A stretch of DNA of 24,726 nucleotides from a virus, in the IMG/VR virus record IMGVR_UViG_3300047380_001224, positions 1-24,726 of that record. One strand, written 5' to 3'. Under the pieces are notes generated by a model, which saw only the letters and a program-made list of their open reading frames with translations, had not been told where the DNA came from and made no database searches. The translations under genes were made by a program, and so were the position numbers. This document shows positions 14,688-20,830 of this stretch, piece after piece (positions within the stretch are counted from its first letter, which is position 1; each line of letters starts with the position of its first letter).

Positions 14688-14877
14688 CTTCAAACTTGAT
14701 TTAATTAAGGATGTAGAGATAGATGACATCGACATGAGGGATTATCCCGATTTTTGCGATGCGTTTCTAGTGGGTGCTACTTACACAGGTAGAGAGCTTA
14801 CTGAGGATGAACTTGAGTACATTCAAGATTCTAACCCTGATTGGTTTTATGATCAGGTATGGAACACGTTGCATTGA
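14680..14877 (+). CDS. Acidic small phage protein (65 aa)
   Basis: A 65-residue acidic protein. The core MRDYPDFCDAFLVGATYTGR (about 19-38) followed by ELTEDELEYIQ resembles short unnamed proteins seen in several marine phages (DYPDFCDA... GRELTE pattern, from memory). Function unknown. It is the last gene before the first 33-bp repeat and a terminator. Confidence 0.6.
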   Translation: MPDFKLDLIKDVEIDDIDMRDYPDFCDAFLVGATYTGRELTEDELEYIQDSNPDWFYDQVWNTLH

Positions 14878-14889
14878 GGATTTTTACCT

Positions 14890-14922
14890 AGGGATTTTCA
14901 CTGAGGATTTTCAGGTACCCCT
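14890..14922. repeat. 33-bp dispersed repeat, copy 1
   Basis: It contains GGATTTTC twice and ends GGTACCCCT. It matches 16611-16643 at 28 of 33 positions by hand alignment. A further GGATTTT starts at 14878, so three GGATTTT units occur at 13-14 base spacing. It lies between a gene end and a terminator. Confidence 0.6.
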
Positions 14923-14937
14923 AAGCAAAACCGCAGA

Positions 14938-14972
14938 AAGCCCCCTTCTCGTTCTGAGTTGGGGGTTTTTTT
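14938..14972 (+). terminator. Intrinsic terminator of the 14022-14877 cluster
   Basis: CCCCC (14941-14945) pairs with GGGGG (14961-14965), with an inner CTC/GAG stem, followed by TTTTTTT. Confidence 0.8.
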
Positions 14973-15063
14973 ATATGATAAGGATTCGGCAGCTTTCCTA
15001 TTTTGAAAATTGAAAATATGGTATTATCATTCGGTATTAACGAGAACTAAAATTGAGGACTTT

Positions 15064-15198
15064 ATGAGATACACGATAGCCGATATTTTATATGCGTGGC
15101 ATAAATGCTACAATGAGAACTTAGCCGAAAATTATTCAGGCTTTATTGATTACTTACTAAACATGAACAAAAACAATGAGAACAATGAAAACATATAA
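15064..15198 (+). CDS. Small accessory protein (44 aa), unknown
   Basis: A 44-residue protein (MRYTIADILYAWHKCYNENL start), ending in an Asn-rich tail made by repeated AACAATGA-type codons. ATG at 15064 is preferred over an upstream TTG because GAGGA at 15055-15059 is well placed. It overlaps the next gene. Unknown function. Confidence 0.5.
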   Translation: MRYTIADILYAWHKCYNENLAENYSGFIDYLLNMNKNNENNENI

Positions 15199-15517
15199 TG
15201 AATCACAAATAATTGATGTGATGTGGGACGTGCTTAATTGCACTGAGGATGAAAAGCATGAAACAATAAAATTATTGATAGAACGAATATCAAAACTGCA
15301 ACCATGTAGTGATGAGAAGTCAGAAGTTGAAAGAGCATTTGATGAGATGGCATCTCAGGGAATATGCGTACAATTAATGGATAATAATATATATGTCAGC
15401 GCTGTATGCGATGATGATGTTACCGATAATTTCTCATATGATGTGAGTGTTGGTGAGGATTCAATTATTGAATTTAATTATTGGCACTATAAGAAAAAAT
15501 ACGAGGCGCTATCATGA
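15185..15517 (+). CDS. Accessory protein (110 aa), unknown
   Basis: Starting at 15185 (MKTYNESQIIDVMWDVLNCT) gives 110 residues; ATG at 15176 is also possible. The context AGAACAATGAAAA is the same as at the gene starting at 16837, favouring 15185. Helical N-terminal half, then an acidic strand-rich part (NIYVSAVCDDDVTDNFSYDV). No family recognised. It overlaps both neighbours by a few bases. Confidence 0.55.
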   Translation: MKTYNESQIIDVMWDVLNCTEDEKHETIKLLIERISKLQPCSDEKSEVERAFDEMASQGICVQLMDNNIYVSAVCDDDVTDNFSYDVSVGEDSIIEFNYWHYKKKYEALS

Positions 15518-16116
15518 GTGGATTTAGTAAATACTTACAAAAACAAGTTATAAACAAATCGGTAGGATTACTCGACAGAGCATACGGTACTGATATTTGG
15601 AATGAGGGCTTAGAGTGGTATGCAAAATCCAATAGTGTTATCACTCACTCCGCTCATCAGAGAAAGATAGATGTTGACATCATGGCAAAATTAGTTGCAA
15701 TCACTAGTGTAAAGGTGAGATGGAATAAAAACATCGAGATTGCAGAAACCATATTTGATGCTCACCTCGAGAAAATAGACCCTGAGCAGGTAGTTGTTAT
15801 GGGCTATAAATCAAATAAGATGAAAGCATTCAATTTTCTTGATGGGATTGTTGATTTGTTACCAACAGCACGCAAGACATACGCCTTTTATAGGAACTTA
15901 TGTCTTGACCCTGATTGGGTTACGTTCGATACATGGATGCTGAGAACGTTATTCACTAAAGAACAAGCACTCAGTAGCAGAGTCAGATATGAGCAGCTAA
16001 GAGACATATTCATTGTGATTGCTGATAAGTATAATATCATACCATATCAGGCTCAAGCGATATGTTGGTTACAAATGCAACATGAGGACATAAAAGCGAG
16101 GGTGATGTATGCCTAA
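15514..16116 (+). CDS. HhH-GPD glycosylase-like phage protein
   Basis: A 200-residue mostly helical protein, the largest of the accessory cluster. KMKAFNFLDGI (about 101-111) and ARKTYAFYRNLC followed by DWVTFDTWMLRTLF (about 134-147) recall the end of the HhH-GPD fold, where endonuclease III and MutY have VDTHVxR with the catalytic Asp. The later IPYQAQAICWLQMQ segment is shared with unnamed marine phage proteins I recall. A base-excision or DNA-modification-related role is possible. A clear catalytic Lys and an iron-sulphur cluster are not seen, so the assignment is tentative. GAGG lies seven bases before the ATG. Confidence 0.45.
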   Translation: MSGFSKYLQKQVINKSVGLLDRAYGTDIWNEGLEWYAKSNSVITHSAHQRKIDVDIMAKLVAITSVKVRWNKNIEIAETIFDAHLEKIDPEQVVVMGYKSNKMKAFNFLDGIVDLLPTARKTYAFYRNLCLDPDWVTFDTWMLRTLFTKEQALSSRVRYEQLRDIFIVIADKYNIIPYQAQAICWLQMQHEDIKARVMYA

Positions 16117-16435
16117 TAATCTAATTAAACTAATGGAGCATTGGGACATAGAACCTAAAGATATTATACGTGATACAGGAATCATTGGTTCTCGTGTCAC
16201 CAATCTTAAGGATTTTGCGCAATCTAAATTGAATCGCAAAATATACGCATGGGAACTTGAGGCTCTTGAGTCGTTATTCCCTGAGACGTGCACGTGTCAT
16301 AATTGTGATAATACATTTCCATCACGTGACCTCAAAACGTATAAAGAATATGATATGGGACACATATATCACTCCCATGATTACTGCCCTCATTGTGGTA
16401 GTGAGGATTATGAATACCTGAGGATAAAAGAATAA
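16109..16435 (+). CDS. Zinc-ribbon protein with helical N-terminus
   Basis: A 108-residue protein. Residues 1-60 are helical and end in AWELEALESLFPET. Then CTCHNC (about 61-66) and CPHCGSEDYEY (about 93-103) supply two Cys pairs of a zinc ribbon. The N-terminus (KLMEHWDIEPKDIIRDTG) has a helix-turn-helix look, so DNA or RNA binding is plausible. GAGG lies seven bases before the ATG and the start overlaps the glycosylase-like gene. Function unknown. Confidence 0.6.
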   Translation: MPNNLIKLMEHWDIEPKDIIRDTGIIGSRVTNLKDFAQSKLNRKIYAWELEALESLFPETCTCHNCDNTFPSRDLKTYKEYDMGHIYHSHDYCPHCGSEDYEYLRIKE

Positions 16436-16469
16436 TGATAATATTAACTTTAATTTTAATGGAGAACAT

Positions 16470-16565
16470 ATGCGATATTTTCGAATCGTACACGAAGCCC
16501 TGTATTTTTTTACTATGGGCGTGTTGCTATACGTAGCTTATCACATATTATTGTTTATTTATTAG
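16470..16565 (+). CDS. 31-aa single-helix membrane peptide
   Basis: MRYFRIVHEALYFFTMGVLL starts a 31-residue product that is one membrane helix with a basic N-terminus. GGAG at 16461-16464 is five bases before the ATG, and an intrinsic terminator follows 10 bases after the stop. That framing supports a real short gene. Its function is unknown; small phage membrane peptides often affect superinfection or lysis timing. Confidence 0.45.
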   Translation: MRYFRIVHEALYFFTMGVLLYVAYHILLFIY

Positions 16566-16575
16566 CAATGATTAG

Positions 16576-16601
16576 AGCCTGTATCACTACAGGCTTTTTT
16601 T
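16576..16601 (+). terminator. Intrinsic terminator after 16470-16565
   Basis: AGCCTGT (16576-16582) pairs perfectly with ACAGGCT (16589-16595), loop of six, followed by TTTTTTT. Confidence 0.88.
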
Positions 16602-16610
16602 ATTTGTACT

Positions 16611-16643
16611 CAGGATTTCCACTCAGGATTTTCGGGTACCCCT
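16611..16643. repeat. 33-bp dispersed repeat, copy 2
   Basis: Same element as 14890-14922, 28 of 33 positions identical by eye. Here it follows the terminator instead of preceding one. The GGTACC core is a short palindrome. Confidence 0.6.
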
Positions 16644-16732
16644 CAAAATTACCCCTGATTTGATAGAATCTCGAATATCACGATCCTGAGAAAAAATACT
16701 TATATAATATTATCGAATATGATATTTGATAC

Positions 16733-16763
16733 TTGAGGTACTCGCCTCGGTGTCTTACTTTAA
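16733..16763 (+). promoter_or_regulatory. Weak promoter candidate for 16837-17824
   Basis: TTGAGG (16733-16738), 17 bases, TACTTT (16756-16761). The spacing equals that of the better promoters, but the -10 match is poor (3 of 6). GAGG-tactcg-CCTC forms a small hairpin overlapping the -35. The rest of 16644-16836 is AT-rich without a gene. Confidence 0.25.
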
Positions 16764-16836
16764 TTGCGTGCGATGGGCACCAAATCAGGTCAAAATCGCA
16801 TAAGTTCAATAAAAATAATAATTAAACACAAGAACA

Positions 16837-17184
16837 ATGAAAAAATCAAGTACACAATTAACACCGCAAGACATTGATACGCATAAGGTTAGAGATTTTA
16901 TATACGGTTTCCTTATGCTATTAAATAATCATAATAGCGATTTTTGGGACGCATTTAAGGATTCATGCCACTGCGTAGAGCATGAGATGGCAGAATTAAG
17001 GCGCATTAGACTAAAACGTGATTCCATCTATTCATCCCCTCGAATCATTATCGAATGGGCCTCAAAGATGGATAATGAAAACCTTTTAGCCTTTGCCGAT
17101 GGCATGGTATCTTATTTTTATGGCATGAATCCGCAGCTGCTTGCGCATTTACCAATTAAAGATAGCAGCGAGGTGAAATCATGA
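16837..17184 (+). CDS. Accessory protein (115 aa), unknown
   Basis: A 115-residue helical protein (MKKSSTQLTPQDIDTHKVRD start). It contains a CHCVEHEMAEL stretch near residues 45-54, whose Cys/His could bind metal, though no full motif is present. No family recognised. There is no SD, but the AGAACAATGAAAA start context matches 15185. It heads a three-gene cluster with overlapping stops and starts. Confidence 0.55.
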   Translation: MKKSSTQLTPQDIDTHKVRDFIYGFLMLLNNHNSDFWDAFKDSCHCVEHEMAELRRIRLKRDSIYSSPRIIIEWASKMDNENLLAFADGMVSYFYGMNPQLLAHLPIKDSSEVKS

Positions 17185-17558
17185 TTTATTGTGAGATGAA
17201 CAAGAATCAATTTTTTGATACGCTGCTAAAGATTCATGGCAGCGAACGAATGCCATACTCTGCAGTCGGATGCGATTTGATTTATAATCATATTAATGAG
17301 ACCAATAAATCATTCAATTTTGACGCTGCAGCGATTCGAGGCGAATATACTGAGTATTTAAGCGAGCTTGATTTGATTCTTGATACGTGCGGTCAAAATC
17401 GTGAGGCTGCTCAGGATTTGTACGTGGAATATCAAGAGCACTTGAGTGATAATTATTGCGAATCTGCAGCGCTTGAATTAACGGTACCATGCAAAATACA
17501 CGAGTATTTTTTTGACCTTAATACCAATCGAGTGCACATAATTGCGAGGCTGTCATGA
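17181..17558 (+). CDS. Accessory protein (125 aa), unknown
   Basis: A 125-residue acidic protein (MIYCEMNKNQFFDTLLKIHG start). GAGG seven bases before the ATG supports 17181 over the internal ATG at 17196. Mixed helices with a C-terminal strand region (VPCKIHEYFFDLNTNRVHII). Function unknown. Four-base overlaps join it to both neighbours. Confidence 0.58.
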   Translation: MIYCEMNKNQFFDTLLKIHGSERMPYSAVGCDLIYNHINETNKSFNFDAAAIRGEYTEYLSELDLILDTCGQNREAAQDLYVEYQEHLSDNYCESAALELTVPCKIHEYFFDLNTNRVHIIARLS

Positions 17559-17824
17559 TTCATAAATCCGATAACAGTATCAAATTTCTCACTAGGGATT
17601 TGGATATAAGACCTATCGACATCCGCACCGCATATTTTGAGGTGCATGGGCATGAGATAAATAAGGACAGATTCAGCAAGTTATATCATATGCCTGATGA
17701 GTGGCTTATTTGGAAATCTTACTACGCAGAATTGCAGGCGATATCAGCTGCAATCGAGCACGCAAGATATCAGCGGATTGGAGTGGAGTATTCCGAATCT
17801 AATCTGCTCGAGTTGCTGCCATAA
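17555..17824 (+). CDS. Accessory protein (89 aa), unknown
   Basis: An 89-residue protein (MIHKSDNSIKFLTRDLDIRP start). The first 60 residues (DIRPIDIRTAYFEVHGHEIN then KDRFSKLYHMPDEW) could form a helix-turn-helix similar in layout to the N-terminus of the zinc-ribbon protein at 16109 (DIEPKDIIRDTG...). Distant relatedness is possible but unproven. GAGG lies five bases before the ATG. It is the last gene before a strong terminator. Confidence 0.55.
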   Translation: MIHKSDNSIKFLTRDLDIRPIDIRTAYFEVHGHEINKDRFSKLYHMPDEWLIWKSYYAELQAISAAIEHARYQRIGVEYSESNLLELLP

Positions 17825-17864
17825 TCTGCCCAATCTTTACAGCTGCGCAGCCACTGCGATTAAT

Positions 17865-17895
17865 GCCCCTTATGATACCGTAAGGGGCTTTTTTT
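17865..17895 (+). terminator. Intrinsic terminator of the accessory cluster
   Basis: GCCCCTTA (17865-17872) pairs perfectly with TAAGGGGC (17881-17888), loop of eight, followed by seven T. Confidence 0.9.
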
Positions 17896-18048
17896 ATGCC
17901 TATGGATCAGGTACTTAATGAAATAGGCTTAAATTTCGGTTTTAAGCTGCCTATCTCTACCCCTAGCCATATATCTAGTCGAATAATATATTCGAACGCC
18001 TTAGAAGATAAATTTTATGCCCTAGAATTGATTTCTAGTATATTTTGA
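17896..18048 (+). CDS. Possible 50-aa protein directly after the terminator
   Basis: An ATG abutting the terminator T-tract opens a 50-residue frame (MPMDQVLNEIGLNFGFKLPI start, ALELISSIF end) with protein-like composition. There is no SD or clear promoter, so it may be chance. Confidence 0.25.
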   Translation: MPMDQVLNEIGLNFGFKLPISTPSHISSRIIYSNALEDKFYALELISSIF

Positions 18049-18311
18049 CCCTGTAGATTTTTACGTATCTCAGTCGGAGCCATTTAAATTATTATATAAT
18101 TGAATTGATAATTATATAGATTATTATATGGATTATTATATCACGCTCTCGAGACCAAACTAAAATATACGATTATTATATCATTAAATGGATTTTGGGA
18201 TAGATTTCTAGCCATATTAGGCACAGGGGCTATATATTAAATTATACGTAAAAATGTGCGAAGCACCCTCCCTTCCGCATAAAATCAAATTTTTACTAAA
18301 GGTGTCAATAT
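18049..18311. other. AT-rich non-coding region with GATTATTATAT repeats
   Basis: No gene seen. GATTATTATAT occurs at 18119-18129, 18131-18141 and 18171-18181, in a stretch of overlapping ATTATATAAT sequence. It lies upstream of the terminase operon, where a packaging (pac or cos) site or upstream activating elements would be expected. TTTTACTAA followed by TGTCAA occurs at 18291-18308 and again at 18348-18367, flanking the late promoter. Confidence 0.4.
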
Positions 18312-18340
18312 TTGCTATTTAAAAGATTTCTAGGTATAGT
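18312..18340 (+). promoter_or_regulatory. Late (packaging/head) operon promoter
   Basis: TTGCTA (18312-18317), 17 bases, TATAGT (18335-18340). The start would be near 18347, about 21 bases before the first gene. It is flanked by direct repeats TTTTACTAA...TGTCAA, possible regulator sites. Confidence 0.55.
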
Positions 18341-18367
18341 CTGTCAATTTTACTAAGTTTTTGTCAA

Positions 18368-18538
18368 ATGGGCTGGCACAGAAAGAAAAAGATACTAACC
18401 AAAGAAGAGTTGCAGGAGGAGATAAAAGTAATCATAAAGAGTCTTTATGAGATACCCTCTATGTCTGATAAGTTGCCCAACTATATTTATAACCGCATAG
18501 AATCCGTAATTGAGTATGTCAAAGAAAAGGGCTGGTAG
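18368..18538 (+). CDS. Small basic protein (56 aa), first late gene
   Basis: A 56-residue helical protein (MGWHRKKKILTKEELQEEIK start, VKEKGW end). The ATG lies about 21 bases after the predicted late start site, and the 3' end overlaps the terminase small-subunit gene by 23 bases, so the two are probably coupled. No family recognised. The basic N-terminus would allow DNA binding, so a packaging accessory role is possible. Confidence 0.55.
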   Translation: MGWHRKKKILTKEELQEEIKVIIKSLYEIPSMSDKLPNYIYNRIESVIEYVKEKGW

Positions 18539-19073
18539 CCACGATTTTTCACCTGAACAGAAAGTTGAAATCCTGAAGGATATAAGTGTCATTGGCAATG
18601 TGTCAAAAGTGGCGCAAAAATGGGGTGTGTCCAGACAAACCATTTACAACTGGAAAGCGGAGCGATCGAAGATAGATGATGAGATCATTTTAAGGGAGAA
18701 TAAACCTGATCTGGATCATAGTAGCATACTAGAACTAGAGAAATACAGAAACGTATTGTCCGACTTGGGTACGTTGGAGCAGCGCAAGGAAAAGATGTCG
18801 GCAAAAGTAGAGTTCATGCTGATGAAGATAACTACGCTACTAGAGAATCATCCAGACTTGGATGCGATTCACCCAAAGGACTTGAGTAAGATTATGAAGG
18901 ATTTACATGACGTTCGTAAGGAGCTGAGCAACGAGCCGACTATCATCATTGAGTATAAAAACAAGGTGCGAGAGCAAACACTGCAAGTTCTACAAGACTT
19001 CCTTAATCTGGATCAGCTTAGAGAGTTTGCGCAAAGGATGGAGGCAATAGAAGCGGATTATGAACTCATTTAA
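18516..19073 (+). CDS. terS: Terminase small subunit (TerS)-like protein
   Basis: A 185-residue protein; ATG at 18516 (MSKKRAGSHDFSPEQKVEIL) is preferred over a TTG two codons upstream. Residues 12-46 form a helix-turn-helix (VSKVAQKWGVSRQTIYNWKA) of the type that recognises pac or cos DNA. Residues about 60-150 are helical and suit the oligomerisation core of a small terminase. It should select phage DNA and stimulate the large terminase encoded three genes later. The sequence is not a close match to one named TerS family; the call rests on HTH plus helical core plus position. Confidence 0.72.
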   Translation: MSKKRAGSHDFSPEQKVEILKDISVIGNVSKVAQKWGVSRQTIYNWKAERSKIDDEIILRENKPDLDHSSILELEKYRNVLSDLGTLEQRKEKMSAKVEFMLMKITTLLENHPDLDAIHPKDLSKIMKDLHDVRKELSNEPTIIIEYKNKVREQTLQVLQDFLNLDQLREFAQRMEAIEADYELI

Positions 19074-19566
19074 AGGGATACAACAAAAACAGTATAAAGA
19101 ATCTCAAAAGTCAGAAGAGTTATTTTGCAGGGTTACAGGAGCCGTAAAAGGCACGAAGCAAGATGACTACAATCACATTGACGCTCGTATCGGAGATGTG
19201 ACCTATGACGTTAAGGGTATTAAGGCGTGTCACAGCAAGGGGTATATCCTTGTGGAGTTTAGGAACGTTCAGGGAAAAAATGGATGGTGCGGTCCTCATG
19301 GTGCGGATAAAATAGCCTTTCAGTTTCAGGGGGAGTTTGTGGTCGTGGACAATAAGGCTCTGTATGGATACGTACAGAAAAAGATGATTCCCAAAATAAA
19401 CAATAAGAAAGGCGTGTTACGAGGCAATAGTCTCCATAAAAAATATGGGTTCAGCGCCATTGCTTACACACTGATGGGAAGGAATAATAGAAAGGACATT
19501 TTTGTATATATACCGAAGGAGGACTTGATGGAGCTGAAAGAGGAGGTATATACCTATGAAAATTAA
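19060..19566 (+). CDS. PD-(D/E)xK-type nuclease of the packaging cluster
   Basis: A 168-residue protein. HIDARIGDVTYDVKG (39-53) supplies a restriction-endonuclease-fold core with Asp50-x-Lys52, with Glu20 and Glu66 as possible extra acidic ligands. VEFRNVQGKNGW (65-76) then GADKIAF (81-87) resemble phage-encoded nucleases I recall near terminase genes. Such an enzyme could trim packaging intermediates or resolve branches before packaging; here that is inferred from location. It overlaps terS by 14 bases and the zinc protein gene by 11. Confidence 0.62.
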   Translation: MNSFKGIQQKQYKESQKSEELFCRVTGAVKGTKQDDYNHIDARIGDVTYDVKGIKACHSKGYILVEFRNVQGKNGWCGPHGADKIAFQFQGEFVVVDNKALYGYVQKKMIPKINNKKGVLRGNSLHKKYGFSAIAYTLMGRNNRKDIFVYIPKEDLMELKEEVYTYEN

Positions 19567-19717
19567 GTTGTTCAAGTTTCCTATATTTAAGACGAACTTC
19601 TTTGTGAGGTTATGGAACAAAACAAAACCCTTTAAATGTTTGGGTGCTATTTCTCATGGCAGGAAGTGTGAGGTACAATGCACCCTGTGCAAGCGAGCGT
19701 ATGCCCCAAAAAAGTAA
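19556..19717 (+). CDS. 53-aa Cys-rich putative zinc-binding protein
   Basis: A 53-residue basic protein whose last half reads CLGAISHGRK-CEVQCTLC-K (Cys28, Cys38, Cys42, Cys45, plus His34), a likely zinc site. AGGAGG at 19541-19546, nine bases before the ATG, is one of the best SD sites in the late region. It overlaps the nuclease gene (11 bases) and the terminase gene (17 bases). An SD plus both overlaps support a real gene. Function unknown. Confidence 0.5.
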   Translation: MKIKLFKFPIFKTNFFVRLWNKTKPFKCLGAISHGRKCEVQCTLCKRAYAPKK

Positions 19718-20504
19718 TTGGTCTGATTTATTGGTAAATGTGGTGGGACACGATCCACCTGCTGACTCTTTGGAACTCAGGAACTCATTTATCGAGAATT
19801 GTCTAGCGGATCAAGATGGTAACAAAGTCAGTCAAGCTGATATACACCTCACGATGCAGAAGGGAATTTATAATTGGGAGCAAGAAGCGCTATCTAAGAA
19901 CGCTCGTCTTAATGGCTTGATTCGTGCGCCTTATAACACTGGTAAGTCTCAGCAAGTTCCCATTGGTCTATCAGCTTACATGACCACGAGAAAACACGAA
20001 CTAGAAACATTGATTGTATCTGCTGACGGTGGCATCTCTACTAAAAGGATATTGTCTTTGCGTGCGATGTTCATGAGTGATATGTACCGATACTGGTGCA
20101 GGGAACATAACTTCAATCCTGTTGAGTTTGACCGCACCGATACAGGTTCGACCCAACGTATAATTGTGAAGAGTCGAAACCGTACAGGTAACCCCACCTA
20201 TGAGGCGTATGCAGTTTTGACTCAAACTACAGGTCAACGTGCTGGTGTATTAATTCTTGATGACGTGTGCAATGACGAGGATCGTATATCCACTGCTCGT
20301 AGAGAAACCGTATGGAACAAAGTGTCTAACACATGGATTAAGCGTGTTCACGATAAAGGTATTGTTTTAAGCGTTTGTACGCCTTATCATCCGAATGATG
20401 CTAATAGTCGGCTCATGAAGTCGGGCATCTTTAACGTATTACAAATATCGGTAAAGGAAGATAAAACAGGCTACAAAGTAGAAGAATGGAACAACCTAAA
20501 GTAG
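19701..20504 (+). CDS. terL: Large terminase, ATPase half (TerL-N)
   Basis: 267 residues from ATG 19701 (MPQKSNWSDLLVNVVGHDPP); in-frame GTG and ATG starts lie 57 and 45 bases upstream but would extend deep into the zinc-protein gene. It is the packaging motor ATPase: Walker A RAPYNTGKS (75-83), Walker B VLILDD (183-188) and a coupling motif LSVCTPYHPND (223-233). The chain ends at KVEEWNNLK, exactly where an intact TerL passes into its linker and nuclease domain. The nuclease half is a separate gene at 20827-21612, and a resolvase-like gene fills the gap, starting 19 bases before this stop. All ATPase motifs look intact, so a functional two-chain terminase is likely. Confidence 0.85.
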   Translation: MPQKSNWSDLLVNVVGHDPPADSLELRNSFIENCLADQDGNKVSQADIHLTMQKGIYNWEQEALSKNARLNGLIRAPYNTGKSQQVPIGLSAYMTTRKHELETLIVSADGGISTKRILSLRAMFMSDMYRYWCREHNFNPVEFDRTDTGSTQRIIVKSRNRTGNPTYEAYAVLTQTTGQRAGVLILDDVCNDEDRISTARRETVWNKVSNTWIKRVHDKGIVLSVCTPYHPNDANSRLMKSGIFNVLQISVKEDKTGYKVEEWNNLK

Positions 20505-20830
20505 TGATATACGCTAGATTTACAACAGACGTTGAGCAAAAACAAGTAAACTCAGTTAAGAACAAGATTAACTCTTTTGCACGTATGATTGACGCTAAAG
20601 TGGTGAAACAATGTTGGGAAATAGTCCAGAAAGGAGCCTCTTCTGAAAAGTTCAATCCTTTATTCGATGATTGCATTAAAAATGGATGGGGCATACTCAC
20701 TTACGACCTTAAAACATTACACGAACACCGTTCAGGTGGATTACATATAGTAGAGGAGGGTGCAGAAATGGGTGTCCCCATTTTTTTTGTTGATTCTGAA
20801 AGTGCGTTTATATCTATATTTAATATATGA
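20486..20830 (+). CDS. Degenerate serine-recombinase-like protein inside split terL
   Basis: A 114-residue protein with the layout of a resolvase catalytic domain. KVVIYARFTTD (5-15) corresponds to the family's YARVSTD, NSFARMIDAKVV and ILTYDLKTLHE (70-80) to the later core, and GAEMGVPIFFVDSE (92-105) to the final strand. The nucleophile Ser is Thr (Thr13), and the DRxSR arginines are replaced by DLKTLHE, so strand cleavage is unlikely. No DNA-binding tail is present. The gene fills the whole interval between the terminase halves, overlapping the first by 19 bases and the second by four (ATGA). It may be a decayed mobile gene or a domesticated terminase subunit. Reading frames step by -1 at each junction. 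Confidence 0.65.
   Translation: MEQPKVVIYARFTTDVEQKQVNSVKNKINSFARMIDAKVVKQCWEIVQKGASSEKFNPLFDDCIKNGWGILTYDLKTLHEHRSGGLHIVEEGAEMGVPIFFVDSESAFISIFNI

Noticed and set aside
20505-20826. Group I/II intron or intein interrupting terL
   Set aside because: The interval is entirely filled by one gene overlapping both halves, leaving no room for intron core RNA. The frame changes at both ends, and no intein splice residues flank it.
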